A model generated the notes under the pieces. That model was not told the origin of the DNA, ran no database searches, and saw nothing but the letters and a program-made list of their open reading frames with translations. A program made the position numbers and the translations under genes. From positions 30,889,577 to 30,953,576 of the forward strand of contig CM066913.1 in NCBI GenBank assembly GCA_033964015.1: 64,000 nucleotides of DNA, in the 5' to 3' direction. This document shows, piece after piece, positions 21,750 to 33,240 of this stretch (the first letter of the stretch is position 1; each line of letters begins with the position of its first letter). Source of the DNA: Scolanthus callimorphus (taxonomy: Eukaryota > Cnidaria > Anthozoa > Actiniaria > Edwardsiidae).

Positions 21750-24700
21750 ATGAAAACGATGCATTGTATGTGTTCTACACTATTTTTTCTGTTGCTTGGC
21801 TTGGTAATGAGTTCCCGGGGAGGCCTTGTAGAACGTAAGTCGATTTGTCCACGCAGTGGTATGACGGGGCACTAAAACGAGCCCCTTCGATAAACGCACT
21901 ATGAAAAAGGCTGGGTAAGGGGTCCAACGTCTGGTCTGGACGGAGCATCCCCGTACAAAATGACCCCCCCCCCCCCGGGCACAATTTGCAACACAAGTCT
22001 TGTCGCATAACATGTCCACGTCAACTTTTCTCGAAACATTCATATTTGGAAGTGCAAACCACAAAAATTAAATGTTTTTTTCAAAGCACCCCTTGCCAAT
22101 TGTTTGTTGCTTGGAATTCCGTCACGTTTAAGTGCCAAAGGATTCAAAATCATAAAAAACTTTTAGTGCAACAATGTTGTGTGTAAAACTGCCATACAAC
22201 ATTAACAATTATACCACAACGCGCGGCTTTCTCGAATTCTGATTGGCTCTCAGCCGTTGGTACATAAACGATCTCTTCATATAGTTTGTACGCGGCGTCG
22301 GTATAGCTAGCTTATTAGTTGCTGTTTCTAAAATGTTTGTCAAGTTAGCTTAATTCTTTCCTTTTCTTATTCTTTATCAACAGAATGCAATATCACGTTA
22401 TCGTGTTCTTGGGGTAATGCATTACTCTGTTTATCCTCAAACAACGAAGTGGACTGTTTTAACGCAGTTACGAATGGCAACGAATGTTGTTGGAGCTACC
22501 AAGTAGGAAGCTCCCAACCACCGCTTTGTTTCAATACAACCAAAATAGCTGGTAGGTCCTTTTTAAAGGGCACTCGCACGCTTGCCTGACCAGCAGCAAA
22601 TAATTCAAATCGCAATCCAATTCCACCCTCTTGATAAACACTGTATAGATTTTTATTGATTTAACAGTTTATTTTATATAGCACCTAATTTTCACTTCAA
22701 ATTCCACCAAATTCGGCACGCAAGTACTAGACATCATGATCTCCACGACTATCTAAATAATTTTGCCAGAGGCTGAAAGGAAACATATTTTTCCACCAGA
22801 ATCTTCGATAGTTATTAAACTTCTGTGGTACACGTATTCAGTCGAAATGCTCCCAAGATACACCGCGCGCGTTTGACGTTTGAATCCAGAGTTTGGGATC
22901 CAAAATCCGAATACCTCTTGGATTATCGTACAATCGAGTGAATAGACCTCCTCGGCTTGGGCGTAATGTTTTGAATGATCACGTGTCATTCCCATGAGTA
23001 TTCTCTCTTTGTTTGGAATGATTCCATATTCATATATCCTTCGGTGCGTAGCAGAAAAAGAAAGAAAGAATACTCATGAAAATGCCACGTGATCTGAAAT
23101 GGGCAAAACAAACGGGCAAGCCGAGGAGGTCTATTCGACACAGACTCTTCAACACGCTCAATGCTCTTATTCTCTAGCTATACCCAACTGTTTAGTGCCA
23201 ACGTCTAGCCCAGCTTCAACTCCCTCGCCTACTTTAAAACCACCTCCAAGTTGCCAGCATCCGAGCTACAACTCTGGAAACACTGTAGGAGTAAATACAG
23301 CCGTAACTGGAATTCTGATGTGGAGTCTGAATGTCTTTACCGAATTACAGTGTCACGACTCATGTATTCGGAATCCCAGGTGAGATTGAAGGTAATTGGC
23401 ATTAGGTAAATTAAGAGTGCTATCTAACGGATGTTTCAACTAAATGTGATAAAATAAGACCACTGATCTACATACAAATGATTCAGAATCCTATAATTAT
23501 GTTATTATTTAGGAGCTAAAACACGTATCATATATAGCCTCCGATCGTCCTCAGGCTACTCCTCTCTCTTAGCTCTCATCATGCTTTGCGTTACTCCTCT
23601 CTTTAGTAGGTAAGTAAGCAAAGTTGAGGGTCTTTAGAGGTAGTGAGTCTTTTGTGAGGTATGCAAGAGTGTAGTCTGATGGACATCAACATCAGAGTTA
23701 ACAAAGTGATGCGTTAAGGTAGGATTGTCTTGAGAGGTAGAGTTGTCCTTGGAGGTAGAGTTGTCTTGGGAGCTGTTAGAGTTGTCTTGGGAGGTAGAGT
23801 TGTCTTGGGAGCTGGTAGAGTTGTCTTTGGAGGTAGAGTTGTCTTGGGAGCTGGTAGAGTTGTCTTGGAAGGTAGAGTTGTCTTGGGAGCTGGTAGAGTT
23901 GTCTTTGGAGGTAGAGTTGTCTTGGGAGCTGGTAGAGTTGTCTTGGAAGGTAGAGTTGTCTTGGAAGGTAGAGTTGTCGTGGAAGGTAGAGTTGTCTTGA
24001 GAGGTAGAGTTGTCTTAGGAGCTGGTAGAGTTGTCTCGGGAGCTGGTAGAGTTGTCTCGGAAGGTAGAGTTGTCTTGGGAGGTAGAGTTGTCTTGGGAGC
24101 TGGTAGAGTTGCCTTTGGAGGTAGAGTTGTGTTCGGGAGCTGGTAGAGTTGTCTTGGAAGGTAGAGGTAGAGTTGTTTTGGAAGGTAGAGTTGTCTTAGG
24201 AGCTGGCAGAGGTATTGGGAGGTAGAGTTGTCTTGGAAGGTAGAGTTGTCGTGGAAGGTAGAGTTGTCTTGAGAGGTAGAGTTGTCTTAGGAGCTGGTAG
24301 AGTTGTCTCGGGAGCTGGTAGAGTTGTCTCGGAAGGTAGAGTTGTCTTGGGAGGTAGAGTTGTCTTGGGAGCTGGTAGAGTTGTCTTTGGAGGTAGAGTT
24401 GTGTTCGGGAGCTGGTAGAGTTGTCTTGGAAGGTAGAGGTAGAGTTGTTTTGGAAGGTAGAGTTGTCTTAGGAGCTGGCAGAGGTATTGGGAGGTAGAGT
24501 TGTCTTGGAAGGTAGAGTTGTCTTGGGAGGTAGAGTTGTCTTTGGAGGTAGAGTTGTCTTAGGAGCTGGTAGAGGTATTAGGAGGTGGAGTTGTCTTGGA
24601 AGGTAGGGTTGTCTTGGGAGGTGGTAGAGTTGTCTTGGGAGGTGGTAGAGTTGTCTTGGGAGCTTGTAGAGTTGTCTTGGAAGGTAGAGTTGTCTTGGAA

Positions 24701-26844
24701 GGTAGAGTTGTCTTTGGAGGTAGAGTTGTCTTAAGAGCTGGTAGAGGTATTGGGAGGTAGAGTTGTCTTTGAAGGTAGTGTTGTCTTGGGAGCTTGTAGA
24801 GTTGTCTTGGAAGGTAGAGTTGTCTTGGGAGATAGAGTTGTCTTTGGAGGTAGAGTTGTCTTAGGTGCTGGTAGAGGTATTGGGAGGTAGAATTGTCTTG
24901 GAAGGTAGGGTTGTCTTGAGAGGTAAAGTTGTCTTAGGAGCTGGTAGAGTTGTCTCGGGAGCTGGTAGAGTTGTCTTGGAAGGTAGAGTTGTCTTTGGAG
25001 GTAGAGTTGTCTTAGGTGCTTGTAGAGGTATTGGGAGGTGGAGTTGTCTTGGAAGGTAGGGTTGTCTTAGGAGGTAGAGTTGTCTTGGGAGCTGGTAGAG
25101 TTGTCTTTGGAGGTAGAGTTGTCTTGGGAGCTGGTAGAGTTGTCTTGGAAGGTAGAGTTGTCTTGGGAGGTAGAGTTGTCTTGGGAGGTAGAGTTGTCTC
25201 GGGAGGTAGAGTTGTCTTGGAAGGTAGGGTTTTCTTTGGAGGTAGAGTTGTGTAGGGTGGTAGAGTTGTGTTTGGATGTAGAGCAGTCGTGAGAGGTAGG
25301 GTTGTCTTGGGAGGAAGAGTTGTCTTGGAAGGAAGAGTTGAACACGACCATCGAGTTACCATGGTAATTAATCATGGATTACTGATAAACCACTATCGAG
25401 CAACCGGACCCTGGAGCTAGAGTTGTCTCTAACAAGTTGTGCATACCTAACCTGCATACCAATCCCTCTCTGTTTTTTCCTTTGAAAAATAATCGCTAAT
25501 GATGGACAGGCTAAACAAAACCGAGCTACCCCTATTCCGGAGCTGTCTCGAACACCTGTGAAAGGTTTAATCCCAACACATCTCACAAAATCTCACATGG
25601 CTTAGCCAAAGATAACTTAGCGAAAGTTAAGTTAGAAAAGAAACATACAGTTATTGAAAATAAACAAATAGTGATTGGAGACCCTAATACGCCTGCAATA
25701 TCCTCAGATGCAACGCCATCAATATTGGAGACATGTCGAATGGAGAGCGATTTTGTGAATTATTGGAGCTCGAAGTGGATAACCTAACAGTTGAGCCAAG
25801 ATCAGGATTTACAGGAACTATCGTGGACCGTGACGCCTTTCGACAGGTAACAAAGCCTGGCATTTTAGTGAATACTGTAAATGTTTCACAGTAAAAGCCG
25901 CATATTAGAACTTCCTTCCTTTTGGGTTAAACTAAACAATGCCGTCCATGTTTACTGTATGTTTCTTATAAAACTGGTGTCTAACATGGGAAGCAATAAG
26001 GTCTGTTCCATTATTATTTTTTGACTAATATGCATAAGGAGCAAGAGGATCAGTTTTGAATATCAAAAAGGGTGACAAATCGAATATAATTAGAAAATAG
26101 ATCTCAGCTCGTATCTTGTACAACAAGCGCGTGGGCTAATGAGCTTTATGCCCCCAGTATTATTACAATTCGCAGGATATTATTTCAACACTGACTTGTT
26201 TTCGGCATGTTTTCAAGGCTAAGTTTTTTTCTTCAGATTATTTAACAATTAGTCGCCGAAGGCGACGTAATTATCGACTAATTGTTTTAGTATGATTTCA
26301 GTATGATTCATAAGGTTTTCAGACAAAAATCCTTGTTTTGGGGGATTTTTTCACGATCACAATAAAACTCGCGCGCGCACTCCCAATCCTTTCAATGTTA
26401 TAATCACCAGTAGGTGATTATAGCAAGAAAAAACAAACCTCTCGACCAATCAGCGCGCGGAAATTCTTATAACCACTTGAGCAATTATACTAAACTTGAA
26501 TAACTGGAGGTCAAAGTACTCATTAGTCCATATATTTTCTGAATTAAAGTTGACATCCCTTCCAATTCAGGTTTTCGGAGGCAAAGGCCGTTATACGCTC
26601 GTATGTTTGATTCAAATTGTAGATTTTCACGTCCTTTTCCTGCAGGCATATCTCAATCCTGATTGCAACGTTGCACCGACGTAGCTTCATTGTCTATACC
26701 TATGGCCATCGTACGTTACATGCTAGTGATATGGTACCTTCAAAACGACGCTTTGAAATCAAATGGAATATAACACTTCTGTAGGCATTAAGTGGATGAG
26801 CATGCTGACATTTGTCTTGTTATCTACAGGAACGATGGTTTTAG
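21750..26844 (+). CDS. Secreted trefoil-like plus PAN/apple domain protein
   Basis: Five exons join without a phase clash: 21750-21834, 22384-22551, 23178-23379, 25708-25846 and 26830-26844 (stop), giving 202 aa. Exon 1 encodes a signal peptide (Met-Lys-Thr then a Leu/Phe-rich core). Exon 2 is a trefoil-like (P-type) domain with Cys spaced C-x7-C-x8-C-x9-C-C-x12-C; the classic trefoil has x4 before the CC pair, so this is a variant. Exon 3 is a Pro/Ser/Thr-rich linker and the first half of a PAN/apple domain (TELQCHDSCIRNPR). Exon 4 completes it (CNAINIGD..RFCELLELE). The last exon adds only Glu-Arg-Trp-Phe. Intron phases are 1, 1, 2 and 0. Both domains bind protein or glycan in secreted proteins; the partner here is unknown. 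The first ATG giving a signal peptide was used; an acceptor-like CTTACAG just upstream suggests a 5' UTR intron. It is homologous to the exon at 40731-41173. Confidence 0.8.
22943..23133. mobile_element. MITE, TAGACCTCCTCGG family, copy 1 (intron 2 of gene 1)
   Basis: TAGACCTCCTCGGCTTGGGC at the left and GCCGAGGAGGTCTA at the right are inverted repeats with long arms through CACGTG-type and CATTCCCATGAGTA blocks. It ends 44 bp upstream of exon 3, close to its branch-point region. A second copy is at 34465-34663. Confidence 0.85.
23722..25340 (+). repeat. 18/21-bp minisatellite in intron 3 of gene 1
   Basis: GGTAGAGTTGTCTTGG-based units of 18 and 21 bp repeat for about 1.6 kb. Both lengths are multiples of three, so several frames stay open (Arg-Val-Val-Leu-Gly-Gly type). 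A higher-order duplication of 272 bp is visible: the block ending near 24146 recurs ending near 24418. It lies between phase-2 exons that splice without it, so it is not coding. Confidence 0.9.
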
Positions 26845-27129
26845 TAAAGCATTGCATACCAATCTTTTTCCGGATAGAATTATAGACTTAGCAGGGAAAA
26901 ATTGTGTGCGTATTATATATATGGTGTGCAATCACCAACAGTCGTAAAGCAATTAAGAAATATGTGCAATGAACCTTTGGTATCTAAAGGCAAGCAATAC
27001 AACGGACAATTTTATGGTAATTAATAAAGGATGACAATGGAGCTTATGTTTTAACGCCAAGGTTCGTATACCCCTGTATACCCCCTGGACAATGGAGTTT
27101 TGGTATCTTAGGAGAAGCGACAGTCGACG

Positions 27130-28200
27130 GTCGTATGGCACTTACCAAGGATGAACCAATGTGGTGCCTCTGGTATCAAATGACATGCGATGCTTTAACA
27201 ATCTAAAGGCAGCAATCCCACTGGCAGTCGTATGGCACTTAAGGTTACTGAGAACCTTCGCGCACGTCCTCGGAAAAAAAATCATACTCGTCCTTAGTTT
27301 AACCAGAACACTTTCAAGAGCTATAGCCGCCGAACTGCTTGACATTGACTCCCAAGAAACACATTGTTTTAATCCTTAAAGGTGTTTCTGAAAAACCGTG
27401 TCTGCGTTTTTTAAAATTTTGTTCAGTTCAAAAGTTATGAATTTTTTTAATTATTAGAGCGTGAAAATTCTTTAAAATTTGACCTTGGAAATTTAAAAGT
27501 TCCACAACTTTTGAACTAAGCAAAATTTTAAAAAGCGCAGACACGATTTTTGAGAAACACCTTTAAGGATTAAAACAATGTGTTACTTGGGAGTCAATGT
27601 CAAGCAGTTCGGCGGCGATAGCTCTTGAATGTGTCACACCCACATTTTTAATAAAACCTTCAAAAAAATTATATTTATTAAAACGTTATTTCTTTTTGCC
27701 ATAGCCCGATAGTCCATTCTATAAGCTTTCAACGATATATAGGTTGACATGTTTTGGTTAAACTAAGGAGGTTTATGATTTTTTTTCCGAGGAGGTGCGC
27801 GAAGGTTCTCAGTAACCTTAACAAGGATGAACCAATGTGGGGCCTGTGGTATCAAATGACATGTGATGCTTTAACAATCTAAAAGCAGCAATCCCACTGG
27901 TAGTCGTATGGCACTTACCAAGGATGAACCAATGTGGGGCCTGTGGTATCAAATGACATGTGATGCTTTAACAATCTAAAGGCAGCAATGCCACTGGCAG
28001 TCATATGGCACTTAAAATGCAGGAACCAATGTGGGGCCTGTGGTATCAAATGACGTGATGCTCTAACAATCTAAAGGCAGCAATCCCACTGGTAGTCGCA
28101 TGGCACTTAAGAAGGATGGATCAATGTGGAACCTGTGATATCAAATGACATGTGATGCTCTAACACTCTTATAAAGACAGCAATACTACTGGCACTCACA
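27130..28200 (+). repeat. 97-bp tandem repeat, about 5 copies
   Basis: Units begin GTCGTATGGCACTTA and contain CCAATGTGG, TCAAATGACATG and CAATCTAAAGGCAGCAAT. Starts are near 27130, 27227, 27902, 28000 and 28094. The second unit is split by a TTAA-flanked element. Degenerate units may extend left to about 26940. Confidence 0.85.
27239..27821. mobile_element. TTAA-flanked long-hairpin element inside the 97-bp repeat
   Basis: Arms begin GGTTACTGAGAACCTTCGCG and extend for most of the 583 bp, including AAGCAGTTCGGCGGC and GTGTTTCTGAAAAACCGTG-type blocks. TTAA bounds both ends. Other units read GGCACTTACC or GGCACTTAAG at the matching site, which shows the site before insertion. No transposase is encoded. 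Confidence 0.85.
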
Positions 28201-28549
28201 TCATTTATTCCCTGATATCATTAAACATGTGATAAGCGTATGATTTGTATATGACAAACATATGTTGTTCATGTGTTCTAATGCTTCACAAATATACTTG
28301 GAAAGTGCGCGCGTTCGGAATTTACACACAAGTTTGTTACGAATGGGTAAATTCTGTACAAGGGGCGTGGTAGCAGCATGAAGTTTAAACACAACAGGAC
28401 AGTTCAGTGAGATCCGTAATATGAAATATCTCCAAGCCATTTGAGTGAAATGCAACAACAGTTTCATTGTACTATTTTTATCCTTTGGCAAGCGGGAAAT
28501 GACGGGCTCGCCTGGTGCAACTTGTCTCATTTTGTTTATCGTTTATTCC

Positions 28550-28601
28550 ATATGTGATATCACAAACAACTCCCGAAAGGGAGGTAAATAGTGATGGATA
28601 A

Positions 28602-28640
<39 letters not shown>

Positions 28641-29090
28641 AGGCACAGACCCTGAGGGGGATAGTTGTTTTAGTATATACCAAATCAGTAGAATAAAATA
28701 CGGTCAATAAAGAGCCAAAACGCAATATCGTGCGCGAAACGAGCCGCCATTTTGAGAGTTTTCTCAAAACAGTAAATAGTGTTTGATATCTACTATTTCA
28801 GGAACCAGTCAAAGCTCGCGAAAATGGCTATTAACTTATTTGGTATATACTAATTGTGATTATACATTGATTCAATAGAAAATACTTTCGCAGTGAACAA
28901 ATATTTACTTTTCTCCCTAGCCATTTCAAGCAATTTCTTTGAAACGACAAGCGCGTTTTTAAAAAGGGCCATAAATGATGTAAGTCTATCTTTATTATAC
29001 ATTGCGCGGCCTAGAATCAAGATGGAGACCCTCAAATGGCGTGATTCCCAAAGTAAAGTGCGCGCTGATAGCCAATAGAAATCTAGATTA
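28550..29090. other. Repeat-like intergenic DNA without a gene
   Basis: Contains short inverted motifs (CTCCCGAAAGGGAG; GACGCGAAGCGTC). No domain or splice-supported frame seen. Confidence 0.4.
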
Positions 29091-29119
29091 CAATGTTAGT
29101 AGGTATATAGTCACTCTTA

Positions 29120-29260
29120 GGCCTAGGGCATACGTCGGATTAAGGTCGAACCGATTACATTTTTTTCAAAAGATTCCGACTCATTATACTTTCAAATAAC
29201 AAGTTATCTATTGTTTTAAATGTATTCGACGCGACTCTAATTCGACGTATGCCCTAGGCC
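29120..29260. mobile_element. PIF/Harbinger-like MITE, GGCCTAGGGCATACG family, copy 1
   Basis: Ends GGCCTAGGGCATACGTCG and CGACGTATGCCCTAGGCC are perfect inverted repeats. TTA precedes the left end and TTC follows the right, a duplication with one change. The arms continue with mismatches. Confidence 0.8.
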
Positions 29261-29454
29261 TTCTAGTAATGGACTCGTATTGCTTTTTTCCCGATCTCAG
29301 TTTTAACATATTATATTGTTTCTACTTTTACATAATATGATCTTATGAATAAAATGATCATATAGAAATCGCTGTTTTCATTTTGTTCGAGTCATTTAGC
29401 AACGAATGTTTGGTATTTTCTGTTAGAAATACAGTGTCTGACTGGAAATAGTAA

Positions 29455-30340
29455 TTTGATCACAAGTTATCATAAGACCCAAGGATTCGATATTGCGTTT
29501 TGGCTCTTTATTGACAGTCAGCTGTCGTGGGTCTCTCACATCGAGGAGATGTGCGCCAAGGGAAATCGCGTTCTTGGGCTGGTCAAGAGAGTGTGCGGTA
29601 GAGAAATGTGCGATGTCCAGACTAGGCAGCTGCTTTACTCAGCCTTGGCCAGACCAGTATTGGAATACGCGTCTTGCGTATGGTCACCCTACACCATCAA
29701 ACATCGTGCATTAATCGAGAACATTCAGCGACGAGCAACGAAGTTCATCCTCAACTACCCTCCTAAGGGAGATAGGCTATAGGGATAGGCTAGTGCAGCT
29801 CAAATTACTACCGTTAGAGTTTCGCAGAGAAATCAGTGACCTAGTTTTACTCTTTAAACATAGGCTCGGTCTTGTCAATACCAACTTCAATGACTTCTTC
29901 TCGCCAGCTTGTTCCACCTATAACACCAGATACTCCGACCCTGCTAATCTACGCCTCCTATCTTCACATCGCCAGCAGAACTACTACACAAAATCGTACT
30001 TCCCTAGAACTATTCGTCTCTGGAACAGTCTGCCTCACATCATTAAACACAGTCCGAGCGTCTCAACCTTCAAACGCCAGCTCTCTGCGCACTACTTTGC
30101 TAAACTAGACACTTACCAGCCGCCCTAGTGACTTTTACTATTTATATATATATACATATTTCATTTTTTCTTTTTTTTTTACTGTTGTGTTTTTATACAT
30201 ATGTGTTTAGGGGATGATTATCAATTGGGCTCTGCCCTGTATTCATTTCCTGCCTGTACCATATCGTTTATTTTTTCGTAATTGTTATATTGTGTAATTT
30301 ATGTGGCAAATTGAATTAAACTAAAATATGTATGCCGCTT
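29455..30340 (+). pseudogene. LINE ORF2 3' fragment, frameshifted
   Basis: Two consecutive frames (29456-29782 and 29793-30128) together form the C-terminal third of a CR1/L2/jockey-type ORF2 protein. Seen are a Leu-Ile-Asp-Ser-Gln-Leu-Ser-Trp-like palm end, Leu-Glu-Tyr-Ala-x-x-Val-Trp-Ser-Pro and Ile-Gln-Arg-Arg-Ala-Thr-Lys-Phe, then a C-terminal Arg-Leu-Trp-Asn-Ser-Leu-Pro. One extra base near 29777 breaks the frame. A T-rich 3' UTR ends near GAATTAAACTAAA (about 30311-30326). The catalytic part is missing (5' truncation). Confidence 0.85.
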
Positions 30341-30344
30341 TAAA

Positions 30345-31840
30345 TGTTTCTAACAGGGGTACACGAAAACCCCCCTCTGGGGACTCGACTAAATTGTGAC
30401 TCAAAAAGTAGTTTTGCGAGTCACATTCTACCCTTAGGCAGTAGTATCTTAGTAACACTAACCACCATATTACATTATTGTGCTGGACGGAAGACGCCGA
30501 GCAACCATAAGGTTTAGCTAGACTCGATGACAGGATGGAAAGTGCTTCTGGTGCGACCCATTAGCAAAGAAATCATCAGCTAAAACTTGCGGTAAAAAAA
30601 TCTACTAAAAGCGCTGTGGCCATATTTAGTAAAGTAGAAAACGTTATTCAGAACATCATTATTTGCTAAGTTAAGGGCGCGAAATCATAGTTATCAAACA
30701 AAAGCGGACATTTGGGTTGAATGTCACAATTTACATCACAAGGAAGGTGCTCCATTCGCAGCTTGTCGCCTTTAAATATCAACAGCAATTCAATAACTCC
30801 AGAAAAAGCACAGATAATTAATTATTCCTGTAGTTTTGACATGTGAGCAGCCAGGTTTTAATAACAATATCCGACAGGAGCTATGCTATCTCCTTAGATC
30901 TGAGTTTGTTTTCGGAAAATAGCAATTTCTGTTTTGTTGACTTGTCGGGTTTTTGAGAATAATGATTGAAAGGAAATGCAGTCGAGGACAGATCAGAATT
31001 CGTTTGGACCTAATGAATCGTCCATTAGCACTCTGAATCTCTCTATTTGCACTTCCCAACAGTTTTACCTTGATACGTATTAAGTATCTCGCGTTATACC
31101 CTTCACAAAATGCATTTTTCGTTTTGTCCTTTTGCCGAAGTACTTATGACCGGATCGTAATGAGCTTGTGAACCATTTGCGAGATTTTCAAGGGACTTTA
31201 TGCAGACGGGAAAACATAATGGGTGAGTTGAAAGGCAGTATAAAAAACACCTACACTTTGTTCTTTCTAATGTATTTCATTTGGTTGTACAATATTAATT
31301 TACGCAAAAATTAGAAGAAGTATTTTAACCGAATTTGAAATGAAGTGAGGAAGACTGTGTATTGATAAGCTTATGATTTTCGCAGCAATATATTTTTCTT
31401 CCTTTAATTCATCATAAATAACACAAATAGTATTATTAATGCTTTTTAAGAAACTGTTACATTTTTAAACCTCTTAAATATCGTTATAATCGATTCTTAT
31501 TTTAGGTATTCTCTGTGTTACCAGAACATTAAGCATCTTTTTGATTGTGTTCTTCGAAAGAACCCTCTGCAGCTCAGGTAGGAATTAAGAAAAGGTTACA
31601 GAGAAGGAAACCTGATAAATAAAACTGATTGTCAAGAAAAGTACGAAACCATATAAAAAAGTAGAGCCAGCTCCCCCCCACTAGTGTATACCATTGATGA
31701 ATTCATCTGTGAAACTGTCAAACAAAAAGAGGGGTTCACCAGATTCCGCCCATCATGAAGAATAAAGGCGGGTCTACAACGTATAAAAGAGCGTAAACGA
31801 GCTACAAATCCTTCGCGATCTAACAATGATTCCAAAGATT
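30345..31840. other. Intergenic DNA, no gene recognised
   Basis: No domain seen. One short segment (31506-31579) has acceptor-like TTATTTTAG, an open 24-codon phase-2/phase-2 frame and a donor-like GTAGG, but no homology was recognised, so it is not called. Confidence 0.4.
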
Positions 31841-31845
31841 AGCTG

Positions 31846-32050
31846 AATTCACACTAGAGGCGAGTTTCCCGTCTGAGACGAGTTTCTCGCCTTGAATATG
31901 GTTCCTTGTTCTTCTGTGATCACGCGAAAAATTTTTTTGAAGGAGAAAGTTTAGACAGATAACAAGCAAGTGTCTCTGAGTAGAATTGACATAAGACAAC
32001 TTTTTCTGACGAGAAACTCGTCAGACGAGTTTTCCGTCTCTTGTGTGAAT
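31846..32050. mobile_element. Inverted-repeat MITE, ATTCACAC ends
   Basis: AATTCACACTAGAGGCGAG..GACGAGTTTCTCG at the left pairs with CGAGAAACTCGTC..GTTTTCCGTCTCTTGTGTGAAT at the right. Confidence 0.75.
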
Positions 32051-32097
32051 ACAGCTACTAAATTGCCGATAATTTGTATCTTCTTTACACTATTCTC

Positions 32098-32231
32098 TTG
32101 AATTATAATTCGCGCGAGAAAAAAAAAAACGCTTTCGTGTAAAATACATAGATTTGGACTGATGTCTTGCGTATAATATAGGCTGCGTTTTTGACGCATT
32201 TCTCTCGGCGATTTTTCTCGCGCGAATTACA
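32098..32231. mobile_element. Inverted-repeat MITE, AATTCGCGCGAGAAA ends
   Basis: AATTCGCGCGAGAAAAA at the left and TTTTTCTCGCGCGAATT at the right are perfect complements. The element is about 130 bp with no coding content. Confidence 0.75.
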
Positions 32232-32448
32232 GTCACCAAATCGCTACTTCTGTGCAATATTTTGTTGACTAATCACAGCAAGTTTGAGAGTGAGATGTTT
32301 GATTCCACGTGGCAGTGCGATGGTACTCGGACGCCCCACCAATAGGAGACGAAGGCTCCTGTTCATGGACTCATGATGGTGGATTTTCTCGCAAAACACA
32401 CTGCAATTTGAATACGTCAAAATCGCAAATGTAGAAACCGGTCTTAAT

Positions 32449-32520
32449 AGCGGAGCTCGTCAGCGGCCGAAGGCCGCAGAGCGGAGCACCATACCTAAGA
32501 AAAAAGCGTCCAAATGATAG
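32449..32520 (+). mobile_element. AGCGGAGCTC family head (solo)
   Basis: AGCGGAGCTC, then the perfect hairpin GCGGCCGAAGGCCGC (32463-32477) and GCGGAGCACCATACCTAAG, match the heads at 12944 and 14591. The next 400 bp is CpG-rich with three TGACGTCA sites, in keeping with a diverged continuation of the same element. A family tail in the same orientation lies at 38855-38896. Confidence 0.75.
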
Positions 32521-32689
32521 CAAATGATCGCAAATAGAGTGTGATATAAAATACACAGGGTACCCAGTACCTGAATAACGCAAAGGATCGCAAAGGGATC
32601 GAAGTCATTTTTCAACGTCAAGCAGAATTTCCGCGCGTGTCTGTGAAGCCAGCCTCTTTCGCAGCCATCTCTTGATTTTTATAGTCGCC

Positions 32690-33240
32690 TTCGCCAGGTT
32701 CGCAGTCGCGCGGCCGTGACGTCACAACGTCGCGCGCCCGTGACGTCACAAGGTGGAGCCGGTCGAAACGAACTCAAAATGGGGGGGGGGGAGGAGTGGG
32801 TGGTCAGGGGGGAGGAGATTGGGTGGTCAGGGAGGGGGGAAGCTCACGTGAAAGTGACGTCACACTACAGTGAACCCAAATACGGCAAATCTGCTTGATC
32901 ACTGATTATTCAGTTTTTTGATCGCCGCCAATGAATAAAATACTACTGCAAGCGACTGGAGAACCAACTAGAACCGGACTACGCAAATGTGTCGGGACTA
33001 CAAGTCTCTGTAGAAATCAAGAAAGTTTCTTCTTGTTCAAAAAGAAGGCGGACAAGTGAGAATTTCTGGCGAAGTTGTAAAGTTGTAACTGGTCATTCGC
33101 CATTCTTCGGGGTTTCATTTGACAAATCTGTGACTGTTCTGTGGCGGTTTGGGCGTTTTAGATAAGCTTACAGCGGCTTTTTCAAGGAGAAAAAATACCT
33201 GGGGGAAACTACGGCACGGAACAGGTGAGTTTCATTCGAC
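32690..33240 (+). promoter_or_regulatory. CpG-rich segment with TGACGTCA sites and a donor-like junction
   Basis: Three TGACGTCA (CRE-type) sites occur at 32717, 32740 and 32857, with G-rich runs and a CACGTG at 32844. Near 33229 ACAG-GTGAGT resembles a 5' splice site. It could be a promoter with a first exon, but no convincing coding frame starts here and the sites may belong to the repeat beginning at 32449. Confidence 0.3.

Noticed and set aside
23730..25375. Repetitive Arg-Val-Val-Leu-Gly and Ser-Trp-Glu-Leu open frames, including a 138-codon one
   Set aside because: They arise because 18/21-bp units preserve any frame. They lie in intron 3 of gene 1, and flanking exons join in phase without them.
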